Positions 50,431-57,299 of a stretch of 64,000 nucleotides of DNA are shown piece after piece. The stretch spans positions 310,001 to 374,000 of the forward strand of contig JAEZST010000011.1 of NCBI GenBank assembly GCA_023443865.1, given 5' to 3'. The notes below the pieces were generated by a model. The model ran no database searches and was not told where the DNA came from. It worked only from the letters and a program-made list of their open reading frames with translations. A program made the position numbers and the translations under genes. The stretch is from Spirochaetota bacterium. GTDB lineage: Bacteria; Spirochaetota; Spirochaetia; Treponematales; Treponemataceae. Each line of letters begins with the position of its first letter. Within the stretch, counting starts at the first letter, position 1.

Positions 50431-51935
50431 TTATCCTTTCCCCCGCTCCGAAACGGATTTGATGCATTCACCGATTCATAGGCGTATTCCTGGTATCCAC
50501 CCACGGCTTCCGATTCCCTGCTCGCAAAGTCAGAAAGTACCGCCGCGCAACAGGCATCCCCGTGCCGTTTCGATGATCCCGGACCCGTCCGCTCCGATAT
50601 GAGTGGAATACCCTGGTGCAGTTTCACGACGCGGAAATCGTCCTTGATGAAAAGGTCATCCGGTACCGTGGTCGTTTTATCCTCAAGCCGGGTACGGTAC
50701 TGCGGGAAATTTTCCGCGTACCATTTCCGTGCAAGCATTACCTGAAAGATCATGCCCGGCCATTCCTGGGCCGCGAGCTCCGCGATCATCTGGCCGTTTC
50801 CGCGCGAGTCGAAGGCCCCGCCCCAGAAGTCGCGCAGCGCGCCGACCATGAGTCTGACGATCTGCCACTGTTGGGCGAACGGCACATTGCGCAATTCGAT
50901 TACGCAAAGCGTCGGCGTTTCCCCGTTCGGCAATATCTCGTTGAAATAGTGGACGGTCAGGTCCCCTGATCGTGCAAAATCGGATCCGAAGCATACCGGG
51001 TTTTCGGTGCTCTTCAGGACCGGCTCCACCTCTCGGAACCATTTGGCAATTGTAGCCTCGCGCTTTGCTTCTTTCTCGAACGTGAAGGCGTCGGATTCAG
51101 CATGTCGGAATACCCGCGCATCAGGATCGGCTACCTGGTCGAGCATGGCCCTGGTAAAGTAGCGATCGCCGGAGCTGCTCGGAATGCAGAAAAGCTCCTC
51201 GTCGGCGCCGTCGCCGTAATCCTTGATGAGCTGTTCCCGCCATTTTTTCTCGGCTTCGATTGACCATGACTTTTTCCCGACCAAGCAAATACGCCGGTAA
51301 AGCCCGTCAGAGAGCGCTTCGTCTATGGTCGTGCGGTGGACCGAATAGTCCTTTTTTCCGTCGTTAACTTCCTTAATCAATTCGTTGAAAGGGTTGTCGT
51401 CACCGTTGTGGGTACTCATGATCCGCACGCAACCGCCCCACATGAGGAGGGCCATGGCCGCCTTCAAAAGCTCCGGCAAATCCTCGCAGAATGCCGCTTC
51501 GTCTATTACGACGCGGCCCTGTTTCGAGCGCAAGGATCGGGGCTCCGAGGGCAAGCCCCAAATCTGGAACCCGGAATCGAACCGGATCCGGTAGACGGTC
51601 ACGTCCTTGTCCTCGTCCTTGAGCACGATTTCCTCAACGTCGGCTGCTGCCTTATTAAGGAGCTTCGCCCAGTACGCGCAGTCGTGAATGAATTGCTGGG
51701 TCATTTCCTTGTTGTAGGAAAGGTAGTAGGTGTTCGTTCCGCCGTCTTTCTTTGCGAGGGATGCCTCAAGTACGGCGTCAAGCGCCTCCACGTAGGAAGC
51801 TCCAATACGTCGGCTCTTTTGCCAAACCTTAACGGTCGACCGATCTTCGAGCCACCGCTTTTGATAGGGGAGCAGAATATCATCGGCCTTGTCCCCGTTC
51901 GAGCCGTTCCGCATCGAGAGAATATCGTCAGGCAT
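50418..51935 (-). CDS. Terminase large subunit (Mu gp28)
   Basis: 505 residues from ATG 51935. ATPase core: WLEDRSTVKVWQKSRRIGAS gives the Walker A-like arginine/adenine region, and GRVVIDEAAFCEDLPELLKA the Walker B. The nuclease domain includes PVCFGSDFARSGDLTVHYFN (first Asp) and the later SRGNGQMIAELAAQEW and HGDACCAAVLSDFAS with the final acidic residue. It cuts and packages phage DNA headful from one end. Start 51935 overlaps the small subunit stop by 8 bp; the open frame extends 42 codons further but inside the small-subunit gene. Confidence 0.94.
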   Translation of the reverse strand: MPDDILSMRNGSNGDKADDILLPYQKRWLEDRSTVKVWQKSRRIGASYVEALDAVLEASLAKKDGGTNTYYLSYNKEMTQQFIHDCAYWAKLLNKAAADVEEIVLKDEDKDVTVYRIRFDSGFQIWGLPSEPRSLRSKQGRVVIDEAAFCEDLPELLKAAMALLMWGGCVRIMSTHNGDDNPFNELIKEVNDGKKDYSVHRTTIDEALSDGLYRRICLVGKKSWSIEAEKKWREQLIKDYGDGADEELFCIPSSSGDRYFTRAMLDQVADPDARVFRHAESDAFTFEKEAKREATIAKWFREVEPVLKSTENPVCFGSDFARSGDLTVHYFNEILPNGETPTLCVIELRNVPFAQQWQIVRLMVGALRDFWGGAFDSRGNGQMIAELAAQEWPGMIFQVMLARKWYAENFPQYRTRLEDKTTTVPDDLFIKDDFRVVKLHQGIPLISERTGPGSSKRHGDACCAAVLSDFASRESEAVGGYQEYAYESVNASNPFRSGGKDKWVD

Positions 51936-52488
51936 CGTTAAGTCCAAAAAGTTCCTTGCGTATATCCGCCATGGTCTCAGCCGAAATTCCGTCGCGCTTG
52001 GCGATCGAGTCGACCTTCTCCACTGCCTCGGAGAGAACCCGCTGCCTGATTTCCTGCTCACGGTCGGCGTTCAGCTTTTCCGCCTGCTCCAGATCCTTGA
52101 GCCCCCGGGATACCTTGAAAATCACGTCGGTGATCAGCTGAGGGTCGCCGTCCCCGGAACTCTTGAGGTCGTCCAGGTCGGTGATCAAATCAAAGGCTGC
52201 GAGCCTGATTTGTTCGTTGACGATCTTTCCCAGCTTGTTTCTGCCCTCGGCGCCGTACTTTTCGATGTAGGCATCAGCGACTTCTTTCGCCTGGCGGTTC
52301 TTATCGCTGAAGCGCTTCATCTTCTGGGCGTAACGATTCAGCGAGCTTTTCGAGACGAGGTCTTCCCCGGCTTCCGCGTTGATAGCGTCGACGATCTCCA
52401 TCTGGGTAATGGCCGGATCGTTGAGCAGCTCGATGAGTTTTTTTCGAAGTTCGTCGGGCAGGCGATCGATAGAGCTTTTCTGTCCCAT
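51928..52488 (-). CDS. Terminase small subunit-like protein (Mu gp27, DUF3486)
   Basis: 186 residues starting SIDRLPDELRKKLIELLNDP, then AITQMEIVDAINAEAGEDLV and SKSSLNRYAQKM, the signature of DUF3486: a helix-turn-helix followed by a long coiled coil (LEQAEKLNADREQEIRQRVL). It is thought to bind phage end DNA and hand it to gp28. It starts one base into the stop of the gp26-like gene. The order gp25-26-27-28-29-30 of Mu is fully kept here. Confidence 0.9.
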   Translation of the reverse strand: MGQKSSIDRLPDELRKKLIELLNDPAITQMEIVDAINAEAGEDLVSKSSLNRYAQKMKRFSDKNRQAKEVADAYIEKYGAEGRNKLGKIVNEQIRLAAFDLITDLDDLKSSGDGDPQLITDVIFKVSRGLKDLEQAEKLNADREQEIRQRVLSEAVEKVDSIAKRDGISAETMADIRKELFGLNDA

Positions 52489-52781
52489 CAGTCCTCCATC
52501 GGGGAGTCAATTCCTTCCGCCTTGACAAACCCATCGGCAACGTCCAACCCCTGCCGGGATATCTTCACGATGACGAGCCCGCCGGTCTCAAGCCGTTTCG
52601 TCGAGACGTACCCGCGGCGCTCCAGCCAGTTGACTTGTTCGTTTACCTCGCCGACGCCCAGGGAATGCCCGTAGTCGCGGAGTAGGCGCTGCAGCATTTC
52701 GTTGGAAATGCTATGGCCAGGATCCCGCTTGAGTCCCTGCAAAATGACAATGCGCTGATGCGATGAAAAAATTGTGTCCAC
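52488..52781 (-). CDS. Mu gp26-like winged-helix protein
   Basis: 97 residues. HQRIVILQGLKRDPGHSISN, EMLQRLLRDYGHSLGVGEVN and EQVNWLERRGYVSTKRLETG describe a winged helix, matching the gp26 family of Mu-like phages (VpaChn25_0724 type). The role in Mu is not known; a packaging accessory or regulator is plausible because it always precedes gp27. It overlaps the gp27-like gene by one base. Confidence 0.8.
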   Translation of the reverse strand: MDTIFSSHQRIVILQGLKRDPGHSISNEMLQRLLRDYGHSLGVGEVNEQVNWLERRGYVSTKRLETGGLVIVKISRQGLDVADGFVKAEGIDSPMED

Positions 52782-52784
52782 GTA

Positions 52785-53150
52785 TTACCTCTCTCTTGCC
52801 ACCGGCTTGTTGATAAACCAGTTCTGTATGGATGCGAGAATGGGACGAATTTGCCTCAACTCGCCCTCAATCGCGCTCATTCGTTCACCACTTTCTTTGA
52901 TAACCGTATCCTGCAGGTAAGCTATACGCTTTTCGAGCTTCTCGATTTCGTGTTTCCGTTCCGCCCGTTCCGTCGCGATCTCTTTTTCCCTCGCGATCTT
53001 TTCCTCGTTGAAGGATTCGATAAGGCTTTTTTTGAACTCGGTATCCTTTTCTTCCTGTCTTTTCTTCCACCAGGAGAAAACCGCGAATGAAAAAGACAGG
53101 ACCGCCACGAAAGTACCGATGGCGGTCAGGATGAATTTCAACAGTTCCAT
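52785..53150 (-). CDS. Mu gp25-like membrane/coiled-coil protein (DUF2730 type)
   Basis: 121 residues from ATG 53150 (AAGGGG upstream; an earlier in-frame start has no ribosome site). One N-terminal membrane span (LLKFILTAIGTFVAVLSFSF) is followed by a charged coiled coil (KKRQEEKDTEFKKSLIESFN and TERAERKHEIEKLEKRIAYL). This layout and its place before gp26 match gp25/DUF2730 of Mu-like phages, which may act in lysis or head assembly. Overall assignment is by layout and synteny. Confidence 0.7.
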   Translation of the reverse strand: MELLKFILTAIGTFVAVLSFSFAVFSWWKKRQEEKDTEFKKSLIESFNEEKIAREKEIATERAERKHEIEKLEKRIAYLQDTVIKESGERMSAIEGELRQIRPILASIQNWFINKPVARER

Positions 53151-53212
53151 GACGACCCCTTTATTCTCAAACGATACCATCAAGATGTTTTGATTATTGA
53201 TAACCGGGGTTA

Positions 53213-53593
53213 TTATTTGAGAAGGGCGACCGTTACCGAACCGCCTGCGAATCCGGCAAAAAAGCAGCACACTCCGATGAAAACTTTCTCGGCGATCGTA
53301 TGCTTGGCTTTCTCTTCATGGTATAGCTGCTTATATTTTTCCAAGTCGGGGCTAAAGAGCAACGTCGCTGACTTGTATCCTGCGCTGTAGGCGTCGTCAA
53401 CCGCCTGGTCAATTTCCGATTCCGCTTCCTGCATCAGTTCCAGAACCATCGTTCCGGGATATTGCTTCTTGAGCTCTATCCCGTAATCGTTCTTTTGATC
53501 GCTGCTTGATTCGATCGGCGTCTGCGCGAAGGGCCTCTGCGTCAGGAGCGCTAGAAACAAGATCACTGGCAGGAGTTTCCTTAATCCTCTCAT
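53213..53593 (-). CDS. Signal-peptide protein overlapping the spanin-like gene
   Basis: 126 residues from ATG 53593, preceded by AAGGAAG at ideal spacing. N-terminal signal sequence (LRKLLPVILFLALLTQRPFA), a hydrophilic middle with coiled-coil potential (EKYKQLYHEEKAKHTIAEKV), and a C-terminal membrane span (IGVCCFFAGFAGGSVTVALL). The first 185 bp lie inside the preceding gene in another frame, an Rz/Rz1-like arrangement. It has no lipobox, so it is not a classical outer-membrane spanin lipoprotein; a single-chain spanin-like or lysis accessory role is inference. Confidence 0.65.
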   Translation of the reverse strand: MRGLRKLLPVILFLALLTQRPFAQTPIESSSDQKNDYGIELKKQYPGTMVLELMQEAESEIDQAVDDAYSAGYKSATLLFSPDLEKYKQLYHEEKAKHTIAEKVFIGVCCFFAGFAGGSVTVALLK

Positions 53594-53738
53594 AAACGTC
53601 TTCCTTTGTTTTTTCGGCATTCGCCGCTTCGTTCTTCCGCGGACTGGTCTTCCAACTCACGAAGAATCCTATAACCGCGCCGATAATGGCGGACGCCACC
53701 AAAGCGATTGTCCGCCAAGCATTATTAAGCTTCCCCAT
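53409..53738 (-). CDS. Spanin-like membrane protein (inner component, Rz type)
   Basis: 109 residues. N-terminal membrane anchor (TIALVASAIIGAVIGFFVSW) followed by a charged, helical periplasmic part (AANAEKTKEDVYERIKETPA, LRADADRIKQRSKERLRDRA) and a glycine-rich tail. This is the layout of Rz-type inner-membrane spanins. The ATG overlaps the holin-like stop by one base. Its last 185 bp are shared, in a different frame, with the next gene. Position between holin and packaging genes supports a lysis role. Confidence 0.65.
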   Translation of the reverse strand: MGKLNNAWRTIALVASAIIGAVIGFFVSWKTSPRKNEAANAEKTKEDVYERIKETPASDLVSSAPDAEALRADADRIKQRSKERLRDRAQEAISRNDGSGTDAGSGIGN

Positions 53739-54019
53739 TACGTCGAACCGATCTTTTCCCTGATTTTCTTCAGGATCGATTCATACGCGAAAACCGGCAC
53801 GGCAAACAGCACGGCCCACCAGAACCAAACCTGATTTGGCTCGAAGAACGCGCCGATCCGTAAAAGCCATGCCATCGCTAACGAAAGGATAGCCGGAATC
53901 CATACCCGGTATCCCTTGAGCCGGTCTTTACGGTCGAATCGTTTGATGATCTCGGTCAGAATCACGACGCACAAAATGGCGATCATGATGAATACGGGAA
54001 ACAGCGTGCTTAAATCCAT
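53738..54019 (-). CDS. Holin-like membrane protein
   Basis: 93 residues with three hydrophobic segments (FPVFIMIAILCVVILTEIIK, VWIPAILSLAMAWLLRIGAF, VWFWWAVLFAVPVFAYESIL) and a basic C-terminus (KKIREKIGS), the size and topology of a class I holin. It follows the endolysin gene by 18 bp and precedes the spanin-like pair, so it very probably forms the lethal membrane lesion. No family-specific motif is available for holins; the call rests on topology and context. Confidence 0.75.
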   Translation of the reverse strand: MDLSTLFPVFIMIAILCVVILTEIIKRFDRKDRLKGYRVWIPAILSLAMAWLLRIGAFFEPNQVWFWWAVLFAVPVFAYESILKKIREKIGST

Positions 54020-54037
54020 CGATAACTCCTTGTTCCT

Positions 54038-54505
54038 TTATTTCTTGGTGACCGGCCAGGCAGCGAGCAGCTCGAAGTGGGGATTGTCCCATCCTTTCCC
54101 CCAAACCGCTCCATACCCTCCGGCGCACCAGTCCAGCCCGAACGTCTCGGCCAGAAGGCCGATTTCTTCCCAAACCTGTTGGGGTGCCGCCCACCACACC
54201 AAGCCGTCCTTCATCGGGGCAATATCGATAGCCTTCCCCTTGAGATGGTTCGATGCCATGGTATTCGTAATGGTTTTTTTGTTTGCCGCCTCGGTGATCT
54301 CCCAGAGTCCGGCCTTTCGTCTGAGGGCATTCACCTCATCAAGAGGCTTTCTTCCCTGGGCGTAGTAGGCGGTCTGTACCTCAATCGTTCGCAAGGTTTC
54401 GATGACGGCCACTGCAACGTTGTTTTTTTTGCAGTACTCCAGCATATTGTGGACGCGCTTGGCGAGTTCCGGGTTCAGCCTGTCAACATTCGTAATGAGT
54501 CCCAT
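54038..54505 (-). CDS. Endolysin, M15-type L,D-/D,D-peptidase
   Basis: 155 residues. The zinc-peptidase signature of VanY/M15 enzymes is present: SNHLKGKAIDIAP supplies His and Asp ligands and DNPHFELL the final His. The start RLNPELAKRVHNMLEYCKKN and TLRTIEVQTAYYAQGR are typical of phage L-alanoyl-D-glutamate peptidases. There is no signal peptide, so release depends on the holin. It is the first gene of the leftward phage transcript, 80 bp inside a terminator that shields it from outside transcription. Confidence 0.9.
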   Translation of the reverse strand: MGLITNVDRLNPELAKRVHNMLEYCKKNNVAVAVIETLRTIEVQTAYYAQGRKPLDEVNALRRKAGLWEITEAANKKTITNTMASNHLKGKAIDIAPMKDGLVWWAAPQQVWEEIGLLAETFGLDWCAGGYGAVWGKGWDNPHFELLAAWPVTKK

Positions 54506-54577
54506 TCCTTAACTCCTTGCGAATATCCTACGCGCCTTGATCCGTATCCCTGGTTAACGGTCGTTATTTTCGGGCAT

Positions 54578-54602
54578 AAAAAAAGGAGCCCGCAAAGGCT
54601 CC
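54578..54602 (-). terminator. Inward-facing terminator at the prophage right edge
   Basis: GGAGCC / GGCTCC (6-bp stem, 6-nt loop) followed on the leftward strand by a run of seven T. It lies upstream of the endolysin gene and so blocks leftward transcription entering the phage lysis genes from the host side. Confidence 0.75.
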
Positions 54603-54638
54603 GTTAATTACACATTATGCAAACTCTTTATTTCAGGC

Positions 54639-54698
54639 TTCCCGCAAAATCCCGCTATTTCCCCTAAAATCCCGGCTTTTCTTGCACATTCCCTTAGA
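54639..54698. repeat. Three tandem ~20-bp units near the prophage right end
   Basis: Units at 54639-54658, 54659-54678 and 54679-54698. The first two share TTCCC and AAAATCCCG at the same offsets; the third is degenerate (TTC, A, AT, CCC kept). Tandem end-proximal repeats of ~20 bp are what MuA-type transposases bind. They begin 18 bp inside the terminal CA. Confidence 0.65.
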
Positions 54699-54716
54699 TT
54701 ATCTTAGCTCTCATCA

Positions 54717-54722
54717 CTTAAT
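54717..54722. repeat. Right target-site duplication of the prophage (CTTAAT)
   Basis: Second copy of the 6-bp duplication, directly after the terminal CA at 54715-54716. See the copy at 20928-20933. Confidence 0.65.
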
Positions 54723-54751
54723 TGTCATTGATGACAGGCATGAAGTATACT
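54722..54751 (+). promoter_or_regulatory. Possible promoter of the mla operon, rebuilt by the insertion
   Basis: TTGTCA (54722-54727), 18-bp spacer and TATACT (54746-54751). The -35 box begins in the last base of the target duplication. Only 8 bp separate the -10 box from the ATG at 54760, so a transcript from here would be nearly leaderless; the element may be coincidental. Confidence 0.35.
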
Positions 54752-54759
54752 AAAAGGCA

Positions 54760-55539
54760 ATGATCCAGCAAATCGGGGCACGTATCAATCGAAAAATATC
54801 CGATACCGCCTATACCGTGGGCTTCTTCGGCAAGACACTCCGGGGCATCGGGCCGTTCTTTTGGCGCGGCAAGGTCGCCCATCGCGTGCTTACCATGCAG
54901 GTCCTTTTCACCTTCGTGGAAGCCCTGGGAACCGCCTCGCTCCAGGCCATGGGAATCGGGGCCGCGGTAAACCTGCTCGGGTTGCCCATCCTCGCGAGTT
55001 TCTCCCAGTCCCAGCTGATCTATCCGCTCCTCATAAGCATTATCACGAGGGAACTCGGGCCCATCCTTACGGCCTTCATCATCATCGCGCGGTCCGCGAC
55101 GGCCATCGCCACGGAAGTCGCCGGCATGGTGGTTTCCCACGAGATAGAGGCGTACATCTCCGTCGGCATCGATCCCGTGGAGCACATCGCCGTGCCCCGC
55201 TTTCTCGGGGTAACCGCCTCCCTCCTCCTCCTCAACGTATACTTCTCCATCTTCGGCCTGGCGGGCTCCTTCCTTATCGTGCAGGTCATTTCCCCGGTTC
55301 CCGCGGCGGATTACTTCAATAACATATTGCAAAGCCTGACCATGGCGGACATTCTCGTGTCCCTGATAAAGAGCGTATGCTTCGGGATGATTCTCGCGAT
55401 CGTCGCGACGGTGCAGGGCTTTTCCGTGGAGCGGGCGAGCACGGAGATTCCCCAGGCCGGGCTCCGCGCGGTGGGAAACGCGTTTACCTGGTGCGTGGTC
55501 GCGGACCTCGCGATCTCGGGCATCTTTTATTTGATGTGA
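54760..55539 (+). CDS. MlaE-type ABC transporter permease
   Basis: 259 residues, five or so membrane segments. MQVLFTFVEALGTASLQAMG, LLISIITRELGPILTAFIII and ARSATAIATEVAGMVVSHEI are the conserved core of MlaE permeases, with EIEAYISVGIDPVEHIAVPR. Together with the ATPase and MCE protein that follow it forms a lipid transporter between inner and outer membrane, probably retrograde phospholipid or sterol-like uptake; direction is debated for the family. The prophage sits 43 bp upstream of this ATG. Confidence 0.92.
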   Translation: MIQQIGARINRKISDTAYTVGFFGKTLRGIGPFFWRGKVAHRVLTMQVLFTFVEALGTASLQAMGIGAAVNLLGLPILASFSQSQLIYPLLISIITRELGPILTAFIIIARSATAIATEVAGMVVSHEIEAYISVGIDPVEHIAVPRFLGVTASLLLLNVYFSIFGLAGSFLIVQVISPVPAADYFNNILQSLTMADILVSLIKSVCFGMILAIVATVQGFSVERASTEIPQAGLRAVGNAFTWCVVADLAISGIFYLM

Positions 55540-55548
55540 GGCAAGGAA

Positions 55549-56286
55549 ATGGACGGCCCCCTGTTCGAGCTTAAAAACGCCGCCTTCTCGCCCCAGGGCA
55601 AGACCGTCGTTGACGGGGTCTCGCTCGCGGTGGGCCAGGGCGAAACGGTCGCGCTGGTCGGCCCGTCCGGGGGCGGAAAGAGCACGGTCCTCAAGCTTAC
55701 GGCGGGCCTTATTATACCGACCAGGGGCGCCGCTTTTTGGCGCGGTCTCGATATAGCCGCCATGGGCCGCGCGCAAACCCTCGCCTTTCGCCGGGAGGCG
55801 GCCTTCGTCTTTCAGGATTCCGCCCTCTGGGCCAACCAGAGCATCCGGCAGAACCTCGAAATACCGCTGAAAACCCATTTCGCGGCCATGCACGCGAAGG
55901 AACGGGAGGAGCGCATCGCCAAGGCCCTCGCGGAATCGGGCTACCGGCGCAGTCTCGACATCCGCCCGGCGGACCTTTCCATGGGAGAGCAAAAGCTCGT
56001 CGGGTTTTCCCGGGCCATGATACTGGAACCCTCGGCCGTGTTTTTGGACGAGTGGACCGAGTCGCTGGACGAAAGCGCGGCCCGCCGCCTGGTAAACGCG
56101 ATAAAAAGGAAAAAAAAGGAAGGCAAGACCATCGTGTTCGTCAGCCATAATTTCGCGGTCATAAAGGAGCTTGCCGACCGGATCGTCATGATCGTGGACG
56201 GCAAGGTTTCCCTCAGCGCCACCCGAGAGGAATTCGCCAATGACTCGACCCTGGCGCAACATATAGAACAAGGAATATCGGTATGA
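55549..56286 (+). CDS. MlaF-type ABC transporter ATP-binding protein
   Basis: 245 residues, a single ABC domain: Walker A GPSGGGKST (43-51 region), Q-loop FVFQDSALWANQ, a variant signature LSMGEQ (residues ~144-149), Walker B AVFLDEWTESLD and H-loop FVSHNF. The Walker B glutamate is present but the usual DEP is DEW. It energises the MlaE permease. It starts 9 bp after mlaE, and its last codons overlap the MCE gene by 4 bp (ATGA). Confidence 0.92.
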   Translation: MDGPLFELKNAAFSPQGKTVVDGVSLAVGQGETVALVGPSGGGKSTVLKLTAGLIIPTRGAAFWRGLDIAAMGRAQTLAFRREAAFVFQDSALWANQSIRQNLEIPLKTHFAAMHAKEREERIAKALAESGYRRSLDIRPADLSMGEQKLVGFSRAMILEPSAVFLDEWTESLDESAARRLVNAIKRKKKEGKTIVFVSHNFAVIKELADRIVMIVDGKVSLSATREEFANDSTLAQHIEQGISV

Positions 56287-57284
56287 AATTCAAAATCCGC
56301 TTCGCGGACCAAATAGTCGGCATACTCGCCATTATCGCGGTAGCGGCCTTGGTCTTCGTCATCTTCATGCTGGGCAGCAGGCAGCGCTGGTTCGCGCGCG
56401 ACTACCATTTTACCGCGACCTTTCAGACCGCCACGGGCCTCGCCACGGGGCTGGAACTGAAGTACAAGGGTTTCACGGTAGGCAAGATAGCCTCCTACCG
56501 ACTGACCGAGGAAGATACCGTGGAAGTCAGGTTTACCGTGTACGATACCTACTACGGCCGGCTCAAGGAAGGGTCGGTGATCGAGCTCATCGTCAGCCCC
56601 ATCGGGCTCGGCAACCAGTTCCTGCTGCATCCGGGCAACGGGACGGGCCTGATCGCGGAGGGGAGCGAGATACCCCTGATCGACTCGGCCGAGGGCCAGG
56701 CGCTTATCGCCTCGGGGGCGGTTACCGTACCGAAACGCGACGACACGGTCTCCAACATCGTCGCCCAGGTTAACCCGCTGCTCACCAACGTGAACGAAAC
56801 CCTCTCCGCCCTCAACGGCGCGCTCAAGGGCACCGGAACCGGCCCCCTGGCCGAAACCATGGGCAACGTGGCGGACATTACGACCGGCGTATCGGGTTCC
56901 ATGGACGACTTGCTCGCGGGCGCCCGGGAAACGCTTCGGGAAGTGCAGGCGATCGCCGCGGACCTCCAGGAATTCACGGGCACGCTTCAGTCCGTGGACG
57001 GGATAGTGCCCCGCATGATCGACCCCGACGGCACCATCTTCGCGAGCCTGGGCGCCTCGCTCAAGGAAGTGGAGGGAACCCTCGGCAACGTGGAAGACTC
57101 CTCCTCGATCCTCAAGTCGCAGGTGCCCCAAATCGCCCGCCTTATCGAGGACCTCCGCATCGCCCTCGTGAAGGGACAGGACGTGCTGGAGGCGCTCAGG
57201 AACAACCCGATCCTTAAAAACGGCGTGCCCGAGCGCGTGCAAACCGACTCGTCGGGCACCAACTCGCGCGACATAGAATTTTAA
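56283..57284 (+). CDS. MlaD/MCE-domain lipid-binding protein
   Basis: 333 residues. An N-terminal membrane anchor (VGILAIIAVAALVFVIFMLG) is followed by the MCE domain at about 40-120 (TATFQTATGLATGLELKYKG, FTVGKIASYRLTEEDTVEV, LIVSPIGLGNQFLLHPGNG). The C-terminal half is a long helical region (LLTNVNETLSALNGALKGTG, AGARETLREVQAIAADLQEF) that could form the multimeric needle or tunnel reported for MCE proteins. It binds lipid and docks to the MlaEF complex. It overlaps mlaF by 4 bp. Confidence 0.93.
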   Translation: MKFKIRFADQIVGILAIIAVAALVFVIFMLGSRQRWFARDYHFTATFQTATGLATGLELKYKGFTVGKIASYRLTEEDTVEVRFTVYDTYYGRLKEGSVIELIVSPIGLGNQFLLHPGNGTGLIAEGSEIPLIDSAEGQALIASGAVTVPKRDDTVSNIVAQVNPLLTNVNETLSALNGALKGTGTGPLAETMGNVADITTGVSGSMDDLLAGARETLREVQAIAADLQEFTGTLQSVDGIVPRMIDPDGTIFASLGASLKEVEGTLGNVEDSSSILKSQVPQIARLIEDLRIALVKGQDVLEALRNNPILKNGVPERVQTDSSGTNSRDIEF

Positions 57285-57299
57285 GGGGAGGGGGATGCC

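Larger units (their letters stand above)
20934..54716. mobile_element. Complete Mu-like transposable prophage, 33.8 kb
   Basis: Bounded by TG...CA termini and a short target duplication, it encodes MuA and MuB, a repressor/Ner switch, GemA, Mor, terminase, portal, protease, major head protein, a contractile tail (sheath, tube, baseplate J, V-like and N/P homologues), tail fibre, DNA methylase, holin and endolysin. All essential Mu functions can be matched and none is visibly broken, so it may be inducible. The lysis and packaging genes lie upstream of the repressor instead of downstream of Mor/C. Base composition is close to the host except for AT-rich islands (Dam gene, repressor and the 44.5-45.5 kb accessory genes). 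Confidence 0.93.

Noticed and set aside
54718..56271. Long antisense frame across the mlaE/mlaF genes, starting at the phage boundary
   Set aside because: Arg/His/Gly-rich composition with no domain, while the plus strand has clear Mla proteins.
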